Notes: generated from the sequence alone by a model not told the origin. A DNA stretch of 64,000 nt from Oscillospiraceae bacterium (GCA_910575815.1 CAJTFN010000009.1:62001-126000), one strand, 5' to 3'; counted from the first letter of the stretch, positions 35,789-45,075 are shown. Numbers and translations: made by a program.

Positions 35789-36166
35789 ATGGATATGAAG
35801 GGCTTCCAGCAATACAAGACGCAGAGCATCAACACCATGACACAGGGAGAGTTGCTGCTGCTGTTGTACGACGAGCTGTATAAGCGCCTCGCTCAGGCGG
35901 AGCTCATGCTGGATCAGCAGAATTTTCCCGTATACGAGACCTCGCTGGAGCGGGCGGTTGCCATCATTGAATATCTGGACGCGACGCTGGACCGGCAATA
36001 TCCCATCAGCAAGAATCTGGCGCAGCTCTATGAATACTTTACGTATGAATTGGGCCGGGCAAAAATCGGCCGCCGCAAAGAGGTTCTGACCCACGCGAAG
36101 ACCATGATTGGCGAACTGCGGGATGCCTTCCGTCAGGCGCAAAAGAGCGGAGACTATGGAAAATAA
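35789..36166 (+). CDS. fliS: Flagellin export chaperone FliS
   Basis: 125 residues, four-helix bundle family. FQQYKTQSINTMTQGELLLL and LLYDELYKRLAQAE are diagnostic. FliS binds flagellin's C-terminus and keeps it unpolymerised until export. It sits 24 bases after fliD. Confidence 0.96.
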   Translation: MDMKGFQQYKTQSINTMTQGELLLLLYDELYKRLAQAELMLDQQNFPVYETSLERAVAIIEYLDATLDRQYPISKNLAQLYEYFTYELGRAKIGRRKEVLTHAKTMIGELRDAFRQAQKSGDYGK

Positions 36167-36178
36167 GGGGGAGAGCCT

Positions 36179-36565
36179 ATGGAGGCGTCGGCGTTGCTGG
36201 ATGCCCATGTGCAGCTGAAACGAACCTATGCCGCGCTGAACGAGGCCCTGGACCTGACCCGCCAATTGGCGGACGCCGTGGACCGGAACGACCAGGTTGC
36301 CGTCCAGATGCTGGTTTCCATGCGGCAGGAGCCCACTGACAAGCTGGCCAGAGCGCAGCAGGCCCTGGGCCAGCAGAAGGCCGCCCTCTCCGAGACGGAC
36401 CGGGCCCGCCTGGACGCCCTTTTAAAGGGTGCGGCGGCGGAGACGGCGGAGGAGTCCCCCCTGGCCAATCAGGTGGGACTCAATCAGAGGGTGTTGAAAC
36501 AGCTGGTGGACTTGGACCAGATCGTAAACCGTAAGCTGACGCGGGAAAAGTCCATTTACAAGTGA
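36179..36565 (+). CDS. Small helical protein at the FliT position
   Basis: 128 residues, predicted all-helical. HVQLKRTYAALNEALDLTRQ near the start and LNQRVLKQLVDLDQIVNRKL at the end. By size and place (fliD-fliS-x) it could be the FliT/FlgN-type export chaperone for FliD, but similarity to known FliT is weak by eye. ATG 36179 follows GGGGGAGAGCCT. Confidence 0.7.
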   Translation: MEASALLDAHVQLKRTYAALNEALDLTRQLADAVDRNDQVAVQMLVSMRQEPTDKLARAQQALGQQKAALSETDRARLDALLKGAAAETAEESPLANQVGLNQRVLKQLVDLDQIVNRKLTREKSIYK

Positions 36566-36570
36566 ACCAG

Positions 36571-36630
36571 GCGCGCGAAAGCCGGAGTCCCAGCCGATGA
36601 ATTCTGGTTGGGCTCCCGCCTTTGCGCGCG
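36571..36630. repeat. Long imperfect hairpin after the FliT-like gene
   Basis: GCGCGC(G)AAAG pairs with CTTTGCGCGC, and CGGAGTCCCAGCC with GGTTGGGCTCCCG loosely. No T-run. It marks the boundary between the filament-cap genes and the FtsE-like gene and could be a processing or weak stop site. Confidence 0.5.
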
Positions 36631-36705
36631 CTGGGACGGACGCCGGAGAAAGACCGGAGAGGCGGAAACCCTGAAAACGATTCATGACTTATGGGAGCGT
36701 TTGCT

Positions 36706-37443
36706 ATGCCCACGATCACGCTGGAAAATGTAACAAAGAACTATAAGCTGGACCGACGGCAGCAGAAAGAGCAAAAGGGCAAACGGTTCGAAGTCGGCGT
36801 GGAGGATGTAAGCCTGACCATCCGGCAGGGGGAATTCGTGTTCCTGGTCGGCAGCAGCGGTGCGGGGAAAACCACGCTGCTGGAGCTGATCTCCGGGAAG
36901 CTGAAGCCGGACCGGGGGGCGGTCTATCTGGACAAGAAGGATCTCTCCAAGCTCATTCCCTGGAGCCAGAACCGCATGGCCATTCTGTTCGGAAAGGTGC
37001 AGCAGGAGCATAGCCTTATCCGGAAGATGACCGTGGAGGAGAACCTTTGGATTGCCGCCCAGGTGGGCCGGCGGCGCTTTGAGAGCACGAAGCACGTGGA
37101 GCTGCGGGTGAAGAAAGTGCTGGGCCTGGTGGGTATGCGGGGAGTTGAAAAGAAGTACCCCGTGGAGATGTCTGTGGGAGAGTGCCGCCGGGTGGAACTG
37201 GCCAGGGCCCTGATTAACAGCCCTCCTATCCTGGTACTGGACGAAATCACGGCCAATCTGGACGACGACAACATCTGGGATATGTTTCAGCTCCTCCAAG
37301 AGGTCAACCGCAAGGGCACGACAGTGATTATGGCCACTCACGCCAGCCGATATGTCAACATCATGCGCCGCCGTGTGGTGACGCTGGTGGACGGGAAAAT
37401 TTTCGGCGACGTTGAGAAGGGAAGATACGGCGATGTGGTATAG
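36706..37443 (+). CDS. FtsE-like ABC ATPase without a permease neighbour
   Basis: 245 residues. Walker A VGSSGAGKTTLLELISG at about 42-58, Walker B ILVLDEITANLD, and H-loop ATHAS are intact. The signature loop reads SVGECRRVELARA instead of LSGGEQQR, a marked change. The N-terminal GEFVFLVGSSGAGKTTL is FtsE-like in style. FtsE normally works with the membrane protein FtsX to control wall hydrolases at division; no ftsX is present. ATG 36706 is favoured over 36691 by position of GGGAGC. Function here is unknown; nearest neighbours are fliD-fliS and a chemoreceptor. Confidence 0.82.
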   Translation: MPTITLENVTKNYKLDRRQQKEQKGKRFEVGVEDVSLTIRQGEFVFLVGSSGAGKTTLLELISGKLKPDRGAVYLDKKDLSKLIPWSQNRMAILFGKVQQEHSLIRKMTVEENLWIAAQVGRRRFESTKHVELRVKKVLGLVGMRGVEKKYPVEMSVGECRRVELARALINSPPILVLDEITANLDDDNIWDMFQLLQEVNRKGTTVIMATHASRYVNIMRRRVVTLVDGKIFGDVEKGRYGDVV

Positions 37444-37506
37444 CCCCAGAGCCGATGATCATAGATAAGGACAGAAAGCTAGTAATAAAGAGGAGGAAGA
37501 CTCAAA

Positions 37507-39294
37507 ATGATCAAAAACATGAAGATCAGGAAAAGCCTGGTCATGGGGTATGGGATCACGATCGCGGTCTCCGCAGCTATCATCATCATTTCTTTGATCC
37601 TGATGACTGTGCAGAAAGGACAATATACCAACATTCTGGATGAATATGTCGAGTCCAATCAGTTGGTTTCCGAGTGCCGCATCAGTTACAACATTGCCGC
37701 CCGCAGCCTGCGGGACGCGGTTTTGTCCGGCGACATGAGCAGCGTGGATAACGCCAACAACAAAATTGCCGAGCTGAAAGAGCAGCTGACGAAGCTAAAC
37801 AGCGTTTATCCTCTGGACGACAAGACGGAGCTGAACAGCTTTATCAAGCTGGTAGAGGACTGGGAGGCTGAGGCGGACACGATTGGCAAGACGGCCCGGA
37901 CGGATCAGGGAGAAGCCGCCGAGATGATTGTAACCCAATGTACGCCTGTCCTGGCTCAGGCCGCTTCTGCCGGTGACGCGCTGGCCACCAAGCTCCAGGC
38001 GGAGCAGACCAACATCATCAGCCGGCAGAACATGATTTCCACCATTGCCATTATCACCATCATTGTGGCCATGGTGATCGCCACGCTCCTGGTCCTTCGC
38101 ATCGCCCTCCTCATCATCAAGAGCATTGTGGTGCCCGTGGAGAAGGTTCGGGCCGCCCTGGTTGGATTCAGCGAGGGCAAGCTGGACATTTCGGTGGATT
38201 ATGAGAGCAAGAACGAGCTGGGTGAGATGTGCGACGCCCTGCGGAGCAGCCAGCACACCTTGGACGGCGTGATTCAGGACACCTGCCGTCTCCTGGAGGA
38301 GATGGGCAACGGCAACTTCAACTGCCGCACCCAGGTGGAGCAGCTGTACGTGGGCGAGCTGGCGAATATGCTCAAGTCCATCCGCGTCATCAACAGCAGC
38401 CTCAGCGATACCCTGGCCCAGATCAGCCTCAGCGGCGAGCAGGTTTCCTCCGGCTCCGACCAGGTCTCTACCGGCGCTCAGGCCCTGGCTCAGGGCGCCA
38501 CGGAGCAGGCCAGCGCCGTGGAGGAGCTGTCTGCCACCATCGCCGAGATTTCCTCTCGCTCCCAGAGCAACGCCAAGCGCAGTGAGGAGGCCATCGACCA
38601 CTCCAAGAACGCCGATCTGCGGGTTCGGGAGAGCGCCGATTACATGGAAGAGATGGTAAAGGCCATGGAGAAGATCTCCAGCTCCTCTCAGGAGATTGGC
38701 AAGATCATCGCCACCATTGAGAACATTGCGTTCCAGACCAACATTCTGGCGCTGAACGCCGCCGTGGAGGCGGCCCGGGCGGGCAGCGCCGGCAAGGGCT
38801 TTGCCGTGGTCGCCGACGAGGTGCGGAATCTGGCCACCAAGTCCGATCAGGCCGCCAAGGCCACCAAGGAGCTGATCGACAACTCCATCACCGCTGTTCA
38901 GGACGGCAGCGAGATTGTCAAGCGGGTGTCCGAGTCTCTGGATAAGACGGTTCTGGCCACCAACGAGTCCATGTCCGCCCTCCAGGAGATCGCCAAGGCC
39001 GTGGAGGAAGAGGCTTCCGCCATCGCCCAGGTCACCGAGGGCATCGACCAGATTTCCAGTGTGGTGCAGACCAACTCCGCCACCAGCGAGCAGTCCGCCG
39101 CGGCCAGCGAGGAGCTGAGCAGCCAGGCCTCCTTGATGAAGGACCTGCTCTCCAAGTTCCGCCTGCGCAGCGAGAGTACCAGCGCCAGCAGCTATACCCC
39201 CGCCCCCGCCGCTGTCAGCTACAGCGACGAAAACGCGGATGCCTCTTATGACAGTGGATACAGCGCGGGCAGCAGCGCGTTCAGCAAGTATTAA
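37507..39294 (+). CDS. Methyl-accepting chemotaxis protein
   Basis: 595 residues. TM1 at about 14-37, an extracytoplasmic four-helix-bundle-type sensor (about 38-178), TM2 at about 180-207, HAMP (about 208-260), and a long signalling helix hairpin with the conserved tip ([35 protein letters not shown]). No CheR/CheB docking pentapeptide at the C-terminus, which is Ser/Ala/Tyr-rich. Ligand not predictable. It starts at ATG 37507 behind GAGGAGGAAGA. The only receptor in the window. Confidence 0.96.
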   Translation: MIKNMKIRKSLVMGYGITIAVSAAIIIISLILMTVQKGQYTNILDEYVESNQLVSECRISYNIAARSLRDAVLSGDMSSVDNANNKIAELKEQLTKLNSVYPLDDKTELNSFIKLVEDWEAEADTIGKTARTDQGEAAEMIVTQCTPVLAQAASAGDALATKLQAEQTNIISRQNMISTIAIITIIVAMVIATLLVLRIALLIIKSIVVPVEKVRAALVGFSEGKLDISVDYESKNELGEMCDALRSSQHTLDGVIQDTCRLLEEMGNGNFNCRTQVEQLYVGELANMLKSIRVINSSLSDTLAQISLSGEQVSSGSDQVSTGAQALAQGATEQASAVEELSATIAEISSRSQSNAKRSEEAIDHSKNADLRVRESADYMEEMVKAMEKISSSSQEIGKIIATIENIAFQTNILALNAAVEAARAGSAGKGFAVVADEVRNLATKSDQAAKATKELIDNSITAVQDGSEIVKRVSESLDKTVLATNESMSALQEIAKAVEEEASAIAQVTEGIDQISSVVQTNSATSEQSAAASEELSSQASLMKDLLSKFRLRSESTSASSYTPAPAAVSYSDENADASYDSGYSAGSSAFSKY

Positions 39295-39359
39295 GAAGCA
39301 GCTGGAGCCATCTCCCGAATATGGATTGGATCAGCCTCTCTCTAAGACGCGAACGGTCA

Positions 39360-39455
39360 TGGAATGATCGCGGAAGGACTCGCGCCATTCCAGACTGGCA
39401 GTGAGTTTCCTGCCATGATGCCAGAAGGCGGTTCGGTGCCGCTTTCTGGCATCAT
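39360..39455. repeat. Cluster of three hairpins after the chemoreceptor gene
   Basis: TGGAATG/CATTCCA with inner CGCG/CGCG (39360-39392), TGGCAG/CTGCCA (39396-39415) and a 17-bp stem ATGATGCCAGAA..GCGG with its partner (39415-39455). None has a clean T-run. The 220-base gap 39295-39514 holds these and nothing else I can name. Likely an end-of-transcript or mRNA-protecting region. Confidence 0.55.
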
Positions 39456-39514
39456 TTGTGCCGGAAACGGCGGAGGGTCATTCATGGACACGGATTTCGG
39501 AGGAAGGGGGAGAC

Positions 39515-41512
39515 ATGAAAAGGAGCGCCTTTATGAAGGATTTGAGACCCCAGGAGCGGGATATTATCTTCGCACTGGACATCGGTACCCGCAGCGTTGT
39601 GGGCGTGGTGGGAAAGCCCTCCGGCGGCCGGTTCAAGGCCATGGAGATTGAAGTCGCGGAGCACGGAAGCCGGGCCATGCTGGATGGGCAGATCGACAAC
39701 ATCCAGCAGGTGGGAGCCCTGGCCCGGACGGTGACAGAGCGCTTGGAAGAGCGCCTGGGCGTCCGGCTGGAGCGGGTTTGCGTGGCCGCCGCCGGACGGG
39801 CCCTCCGGACCCAGAGCGGGCACTTTGCCCTGGATTTGTCCGACGAGAAAACCATTACCGCCGAGATGATTAGCCGTCTGGAGGCCGGAGCACTCTCCGC
39901 TGCGGAGGAGGCCTTGCAGATGGAGGACGAGGTCCGGCGGCGGTTCTTCATGGTGGGTTACACCGTGGCCCAGTACCGTCTGGACAATTACCCTCTGGCC
40001 TCCCTGCAAGACCACAGCGGCCAAATCGCGGAGGCGGATGTGGTGGCGACGTTCCTTCCCGGCGAGGTGGTGGAGAGCTTGTACGCTGCCATGCGGGCCG
40101 CGGGTCTTCAGGTGTCCAGCCTGACCCTGGAGCCCATCGCCGCCATGAACGCCGCCATTCCGGCGGAGCTCCGGCTTTTGAATTTGGCCTTGGTGGACAT
40201 TGGCGCGGGGACGACGGACATTGCCGTCTGCCGGGACGGAAGCATCACCGGCTACACCATGGCCACCATTGCCGGAGACGAGATTACCGAGGCTCTTATG
40301 CGAGCCTATCTGGTGGACTTCCAGACCGCCGAGGGGATGAAGCGAAATCTCCGCCCCGGAGAGGACGCCCACTATACGGACATTCTGGGGCTGGAGAATA
40401 CGGCCAGCTTCGAGGACATCCACGCCGTCATTCAGGAGCCCATGGGCCGCCTGGCGGAAGCCATTGCCGCCCAGGTTTCGGAGCTCAACGGCGGCGCGCC
40501 TTCGGCGCTGTTCCTGGCGGGAGGCGGCAGCAAGCTGGACGGTCTCCGGGAGCGGGTGGCGGCCAGCCTGGATATGGACGAGCGCCGGGTGGCCATCGCG
40601 GGAAAGAACTTTTTGAAAAGCGCCTTTGCCGACGGGCTGGACCTGAATAACCCGGAGTTTGCCACCCCCCTGGGCATTGCCGTTTCCGCCGCCTTGGGCC
40701 TGCTGAACGACAGCTATGTCATTACCCTCAATGGGGAAACCGCCAAGCTCTTTCGGAGCGGCGTCTTAACGGCCCGGGACATTCTGCTCATGAACGGCTA
40801 TAACTACTCCGATATGCTGGGCCGCTCCGGCAAGAATCTGGGCGTCACGTTGAACGGACGGCATATGATTCTCCGGGGAGAGCCTGCCGTGCCCGCCATT
40901 TTGACGGTGAACGGCGAAGAGGCCGCCATTACCACTGTGGTTCATGCGGGGGACAACATCCGCTTCCAGCCAGCCCGCAGCGGCAAGGACGCCGCCAAGA
41001 CCTTGGGAGAGCTGCTGGGAGAGACATTCTCAGGCCGGGTGCTGCTGAACAACCAGGAGGGGAATTTGAAGACAGCCCTTCACCAGGGAGATGTGGTTTT
41101 GACCCTGGAGGGTCCTGCCGGGGTGATTCCGCCTCCCGCCCAGGAGGAGAGTGGGGCGGAGCTCCCGTCCAAGATGCCGCCTCCGGCGGAGAAGAAGAAC
41201 GAACCGGCCCCGCCTCCGGCGGAAACACCCGAGATGGAGCCTGTCAAGTTGGAGGCTCCGAAGATGGACCCCCCAAAAATAGAGCCACCAAAGCCCCTGA
41301 TCCGCAAGCGGGAGCTGGAGATTATTCTCAACGGCAAGCCCATGGTTCTGCCGCAGAAAGAGAACGGGCAGCCCTATTATGTCATGGATCTTCTGGAGCG
41401 CTCCGGGGTGGACTTCGAGAAGCTGGAGGGCCCGGTGCGGCTGGCGGTGAACGGCGTGGAGTGCGGCTTCAGCCAGGCGGTGAAGGACCGGGACTCCATT
41501 ACCATCCGCTGA
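39515..41512 (+). CDS. FtsA-like actin-family ATPase with long C-terminal extension
   Basis: 665 residues. Actin-fold ATP motifs: phosphate-1 FALDIGTRSVVG near 20, phosphate-2 LALVDIGAGTTDIAV near 225, adenosine ALFLAGGGSKLDG near 330. Layout is that of FtsA, with a 1C-like region inserted. After about 400 the protein continues for 260 residues not found in classic FtsA: beta-rich units with recurring L(N/V)NG turns, a Pro/Glu linker and a last domain (IILNGKPMVLPQKENGQPY, then LAVNGVECGF). Classic FtsA tethers FtsZ; ftsZ is not here. ATG 39515 follows GGAGGAAGGGGG; ATG 39533 also has a good site (AAAGGAG). Likely a second, clostridial FtsA paralogue. Confidence 0.85.
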   Translation: MKRSAFMKDLRPQERDIIFALDIGTRSVVGVVGKPSGGRFKAMEIEVAEHGSRAMLDGQIDNIQQVGALARTVTERLEERLGVRLERVCVAAAGRALRTQSGHFALDLSDEKTITAEMISRLEAGALSAAEEALQMEDEVRRRFFMVGYTVAQYRLDNYPLASLQDHSGQIAEADVVATFLPGEVVESLYAAMRAAGLQVSSLTLEPIAAMNAAIPAELRLLNLALVDIGAGTTDIAVCRDGSITGYTMATIAGDEITEALMRAYLVDFQTAEGMKRNLRPGEDAHYTDILGLENTASFEDIHAVIQEPMGRLAEAIAAQVSELNGGAPSALFLAGGGSKLDGLRERVAASLDMDERRVAIAGKNFLKSAFADGLDLNNPEFATPLGIAVSAALGLLNDSYVITLNGETAKLFRSGVLTARDILLMNGYNYSDMLGRSGKNLGVTLNGRHMILRGEPAVPAILTVNGEEAAITTVVHAGDNIRFQPARSGKDAAKTLGELLGETFSGRVLLNNQEGNLKTALHQGDVVLTLEGPAGVIPPPAQEESGAELPSKMPPPAEKKNEPAPPPAETPEMEPVKLEAPKMDPPKIEPPKPLIRKRELEIILNGKPMVLPQKENGQPYYVMDLLERSGVDFEKLEGPVRLAVNGVECGFSQAVKDRDSITIR

Positions 41513-41641
41513 GGGTGAGCCTTTAGGAATCGGTACGGCGGCCCCGGCAAGGGATCGGATGCGGGACGGCGGAAGTGCCGGTTCAGAGAATCCGCGTCTT
41601 CCGGATGGGAACGCGGTTTCTGGAGATAGGAGAGTGAAGCG

Positions 41642-42880
41642 TTGAAACAGGATAAGGCTGAAAAGATCATCAAAAAGGCCGAGCAAAAGGCGCAGAAGGC
41701 CGCGGCGCAGGTCCAGGTGGCCAGCAAGAAGGCCGAGGCCGCGGCGAAGAAGCAGGCCGCCCAGGCGGAAAGGAAGGCGAACCGCATCGCGAAGAAGGCC
41801 GAGAAGAAAGCGGCCAAGAAGAGCAAGCAGGCGGAGCAGGCCACCAGGAAGGCCCAGATGGCCGCGCAAAAGGCCGCGGAGAAAAAAGCGAAGGCCGTGG
41901 CCAAGGTGGCGGCCAAGGCCGGCGGAGAGGAAGGCGGCGAAGACGGCAAGAAGGGCGGCAAGGGCAAGAAGAAGGGGAAGAAAAAGCTTTTGCTGATCGT
42001 GGCGGTTTTGGTGCTGGCGGCTGCGGGAACGGGAGCGTTCTTTTTCCTGAAGGGCGGCGACAAGGAAGAGGAAGAGGCGCTGCCAGAGCCCATAGTGGCT
42101 CCCGCCGAGTATCTGCTCAATGGAGCTCATATTTCCGCTCTGCCGGTATGGGGCGAGGGCGTGCTGGTGTACCAGGAGGAAGTGATTCCGGAGCCCCCGG
42201 AGGAAGAGCCCGCCAAAGAGGAGGACCAGGCGAAGGACGGCCAATCGGAGTCCCAGGAGGGCGAGGAACCGCAGGAGGAAGCCGGGAAGGAAGAGGAGGC
42301 TCCCGAAGAGGAGATCGTTCCCTTGGTACTCTATCGCTACGAAGGCCTGCAAAGCCCCAAGGATCTGATTTCCGCCTACACGGCTCTGATGACCACGGCG
42401 GACGCGGGCTTTTCCACCGTGGACGAGGAATTGCTGCGGATCGATACGCCGGAATTTAGTGACCGGGGCTCCGTGCAGCTGGCCCGGAACGTTCCGGCAG
42501 AGGGAGAGACGGAAGCCTGTGTCCATTCCCTGCTGCTGAGCTGGGACACCACCAGCTGTACTGTGACCCTGGACACTCCCGACGGCCGGGTTCACGATCC
42601 CAAGCCGGAGAAGACGCCCACGGCTCCCAGCCGGGGCCTGTCGGATCTGGAGGCCCTGCATCCCTCCAAGCTGGGACTGCCCGGAGAGTCCATGGAAGCC
42701 TATGAGCTGATGCCTCAGGAGGGCTCGGTGCTGATCGCCGGAAATCCCAGCCCCTGCATGCGGGTGAATATCTACGGAGAGGACGGCCAGATTGCAGGAA
42801 GCTTTTTCCTCTCCGGCGACGGACACCTTTATAAGCTGGATGATACCAGAAACGCGGTGGTAGAGCTGGAGTGGGAGTGA
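41642..42880 (+). CDS. Single-pass membrane protein with Lys/Ala-rich cytoplasmic arm
   Basis: 412 residues, no recognised family. Residues 1-92 are a nearly pure Lys/Ala/Glu/Gln helix, a likely coiled coil or DNA- or lipid-binding arm. A Gly/Lys patch (93-115) leads into one membrane helix (116-136). The outer part starts with a Glu/Pro-rich acidic linker (about 140-230), followed by a folded-looking domain (about 235-412). TTG 41642 has TAGGAGAGTG just upstream. It follows the FtsA-like gene by 130 bases and may be its membrane partner (inference). Its last 52 bases overlap the AAA+ gene end to end. Confidence 0.78.
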   Translation: MKQDKAEKIIKKAEQKAQKAAAQVQVASKKAEAAAKKQAAQAERKANRIAKKAEKKAAKKSKQAEQATRKAQMAAQKAAEKKAKAVAKVAAKAGGEEGGEDGKKGGKGKKKGKKKLLLIVAVLVLAAAGTGAFFFLKGGDKEEEEALPEPIVAPAEYLLNGAHISALPVWGEGVLVYQEEVIPEPPEEEPAKEEDQAKDGQSESQEGEEPQEEAGKEEEAPEEEIVPLVLYRYEGLQSPKDLISAYTALMTTADAGFSTVDEELLRIDTPEFSDRGSVQLARNVPAEGETEACVHSLLLSWDTTSCTVTLDTPDGRVHDPKPEKTPTAPSRGLSDLEALHPSKLGLPGESMEAYELMPQEGSVLIAGNPSPCMRVNIYGEDGQIAGSFFLSGDGHLYKLDDTRNAVVELEWE

Positions 42881-44235
42881 TCCGGCAATAGGGTGAGGCT
42901 GCCGGGACGGCCCGCCAGCCGGTAGCCCGTTTGCCCGGAGGCCGCCGAGAACAAGGGGGCCAGCAAGCCCTCCAGCACACAGACGGAGGACCGGATGGAG
43001 AGGGCGTCCCGCCCCGGCGTCAGAGCCTGGGCGGTGTCCGGCTCCACCTGGAGAATCTCCAGACCGTATTCCCGCCCCAGGGCGGTGATCTGCTTGACGG
43101 TGACGGCCCGGCGGGCCTCCTCGTCCAGCGAACGAAAGCCAATGATGCCGCTGAAGCGGCCCGCGATTTCCTGAAGCACGCCGAGGCGCACCATGGCCCG
43201 GCGTGCTTCTTCGTTTTCCTGGAAGAGCCTCTCTGCCAGCTCCGCCGGGGAGGCGGGCTCCCCGGCCTCCTCCCGGACCCGAGGCCTGGGTCCCTCGCCG
43301 GAAAAGCCCAGGGGGCGCCCTCCCGAGGCGGTTAGATCGGAATTGGTTGTGAAGACAAAGATGCAGCGGCGGAAATCCAGCTCCCGGCTTCCCTGCTCGT
43401 CGGCCTTGTGGGCGGAACAGCGGCCCTCGTCCAGAATGGACATGAAAACCTTCAGCACCTCCGGGTGGGCCTTTTCCAGCTCGTCGAACATGAAGACGGT
43501 GTAGGGGTTTCCCCGGACCGCCTCGAAGATGGGCTGGTCCTCATAGCCCACATAGCCCGGCGGAGCGCCGGTGAGGCGGTGAACGGAATGGGGCTGGGTA
43601 AAGGTGTTCAGCTCCGTCCAGACAAAGGGATAGCGGCGGCCGCAGCATCGCTCTATGGCCGGGGCCAGGGCCTTGCCCAGCTCCGATTTTCCAACGCCTG
43701 TGGGGCCGTGGAGAATCAGGGACAGGGGCCTTGCCGGGGAGCGCTTTCCAATGTGGCTGTAGAGCCGGAATGCGGCGGCCTCCACCGCTCTGGGCTGGCC
43801 CAGGACGTGCTTCTCCAGCTCTGCCCGAAGCCTTCGGTAGAGAAGCGGCCAGGAGGAGGCGGGGGCGGTGACGGGGTCCTCTTTCAAGGGCTGGGGCCGG
43901 AAAGGCTGGACCGTCTCCTCCACCTCCCGCCGCAGGGAGATCAGCCGGGCGGTCATGGCCTCGTAGCTGTCGAACCGCCAGACGCTTCTGGCGAAGAGGG
44001 CGGAGAGGACGGGGCTTTTGCCCTGGTAGGCAACGGCGGGCCGCCAATAGAGAAGATAGCCCCGGTCCCGTTTCAAAAAGCCCACCACGGTCACGGGGGG
44101 AACGCAGCCCTGAGGCATCTGGCAATCGGCAAATTCGTAGCTCTGGCCCTGCTGCCCCAGGCGGTCCACCTGGCGGCGCAGCGTCTCCCGGACCTCCGGC
44201 GGTGCGGAGCAGAAGTGGGAAAAGGAAATGCTCAT
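42829..44235 (-). CDS. Clp-type AAA+ ATPase (single ATPase module)
   Basis: 468 residues. N-terminal 130 residues have no known domain. The AAA+ core is of the ClpA/ClpB second-module type: Walker A HGPTGVGKSELGKAL near 190, pore loop TGAPPGYVGYED, Walker B VFMFDELEKAHPEVL, sensor 1 FVFTTNSDL and a C-terminal Clp lid (SGIIGFRSLDEEARR). It lacks the first ATPase module and the IGF loop needed for ClpP is not evident, so an unfoldase/remodelling role is likely. Target unknown. It has its own promoter (44292-44321) and ends convergently inside the membrane protein gene; the Ser-rich last 15 residues look like an accidental extension. Confidence 0.88.
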   Translation of the reverse strand: MSISFSHFCSAPPEVRETLRRQVDRLGQQGQSYEFADCQMPQGCVPPVTVVGFLKRDRGYLLYWRPAVAYQGKSPVLSALFARSVWRFDSYEAMTARLISLRREVEETVQPFRPQPLKEDPVTAPASSWPLLYRRLRAELEKHVLGQPRAVEAAAFRLYSHIGKRSPARPLSLILHGPTGVGKSELGKALAPAIERCCGRRYPFVWTELNTFTQPHSVHRLTGAPPGYVGYEDQPIFEAVRGNPYTVFMFDELEKAHPEVLKVFMSILDEGRCSAHKADEQGSRELDFRRCIFVFTTNSDLTASGGRPLGFSGEGPRPRVREEAGEPASPAELAERLFQENEEARRAMVRLGVLQEIAGRFSGIIGFRSLDEEARRAVTVKQITALGREYGLEILQVEPDTAQALTPGRDALSIRSSVCVLEGLLAPLFSAASGQTGYRLAGRPGSLTLLPDHSHSSSTTAFLVSSSL

Positions 44236-44291
44236 GGAGAAACCCTCCTTGGAATTGGTCGTTTTGGATAGTATTTCCAGAAAGCCGGGAA

Positions 44292-44321
44292 TTTATAGTC
44301 GGCAATCCCAAAACGCTCCAA
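44292..44321 (-). promoter_or_regulatory. Probable promoter of the Clp-type AAA+ gene
   Basis: TTGGAG (44321-44316), 18-base spacer, TATAAA (44297-44292) on the minus strand, about 55 bases before the start and just beyond the terminator of the preceding PilZ gene. Confidence 0.5.
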
Positions 44322-44365
44322 AAGAAAAAACGCCTGAGACACCCTATGGGGCGTCTCAGGCGTTT
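44317..44365 (-). terminator. Terminator of the YlqG-YlqH-PilZ-SLH operon
   Basis: AAACGCCTGAGAC/GTCTCAGGCGTTT (13 bp, 44328-44365) followed in the minus direction by a T-rich run (TTTTTTCTTTT, 44327-44317). A textbook intrinsic terminator three bases after the PilZ stop. Confidence 0.85.
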
Positions 44366-44367
44366 GC

Positions 44368-45075
44368 TCACTGGTCCCGCCGGGACCGGAGGGCTTTGCG
44401 CTGGAGAGTAAAAATGGATTGCAGCAGCCGGTCCTGCTCCCGGGGGGACATGTCGGAGAACTGGCAGCCATACTCAAATTTCTTGGTGGGGGAACCGGGT
44501 TTCGTCCGGACCTGTATGCGCTTCACCAGACAGGTGATGGTGAAGGGGTTTTCTCCTGGGAGAAAGGCGGTTTCCAGCTGGAAGGCGCTGTTTAGCTCAA
44601 AGAGCTTTTCCGTCAGAACCCGGGCGCCGCCGGCGCTGACGTCCAGAACCGTACAGGGAAACCGTTGACCTTTAGCGGAGGTAATGGGGTGTACCCAGCC
44701 CTCCGTGTCGGCCATCTGACGGAAAAAGGTGCGGTTCTCACTGCTTTGCAAGTACCGGAGCTTCTCAATCCGCCAGAAATCGTGGCCGTTGGCCCCCACT
44801 TTTCCGTCCAGAGTGAAGGGGTCTCCCTCCCGGGGAAAGGCCCGGAGCTTTACCGGCTGGTTGTAGAGCCCCCGGGGGAGATACCCTCCGGATTCCCCCC
44901 GGATTTCCAGAAGGTCGTTGCCCAGAATCCGCAGCTTTCCAACAAAGATCAGGGCGTTGGCGGGGGTCAGGACTTCGACCTTCATGCCGTTGTAAAGATC
45001 CGGGAAATCCTCCAGAAAGTCATACCCCGCAGGTTCTGGTTTTGTCTTTTTCAGCAGGGATTTGAAAAAGCCCAT
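44368..45075 (-). CDS. PilZ-domain protein (235 residues)
   Basis: An N-terminal YcgR-like beta domain (about 25-110; MKVEVLTPANALIFVGKL) and a C-terminal PilZ domain with the c-di-GMP words RTFFR and DVSAGG. Build resembles YcgR/DgrA-type motility brakes, though contact sites for the motor cannot be checked. Last gene of the leftward operon, after two SLH surface proteins. Start ATG 45075 after AAGGAGGCAAG. Confidence 0.9.
   Translation of the reverse strand: MGFFKSLLKKTKPEPAGYDFLEDFPDLYNGMKVEVLTPANALIFVGKLRILGNDLLEIRGESGGYLPRGLYNQPVKLRAFPREGDPFTLDGKVGANGHDFWRIEKLRYLQSSENRTFFRQMADTEGWVHPITSAKGQRFPCTVLDVSAGGARVLTEKLFELNSAFQLETAFLPGENPFTITCLVKRIQVRTKPGSPTKKFEYGCQFSDMSPREQDRLLQSIFTLQRKALRSRRDQ

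Noticed and set aside
37451..37458. GCCGATGA before the chemoreceptor as a SigD -10 box
   Set aside because: No TAAA-like -35 at the needed distance, and it lies at the end of the preceding gene's leader without other support.
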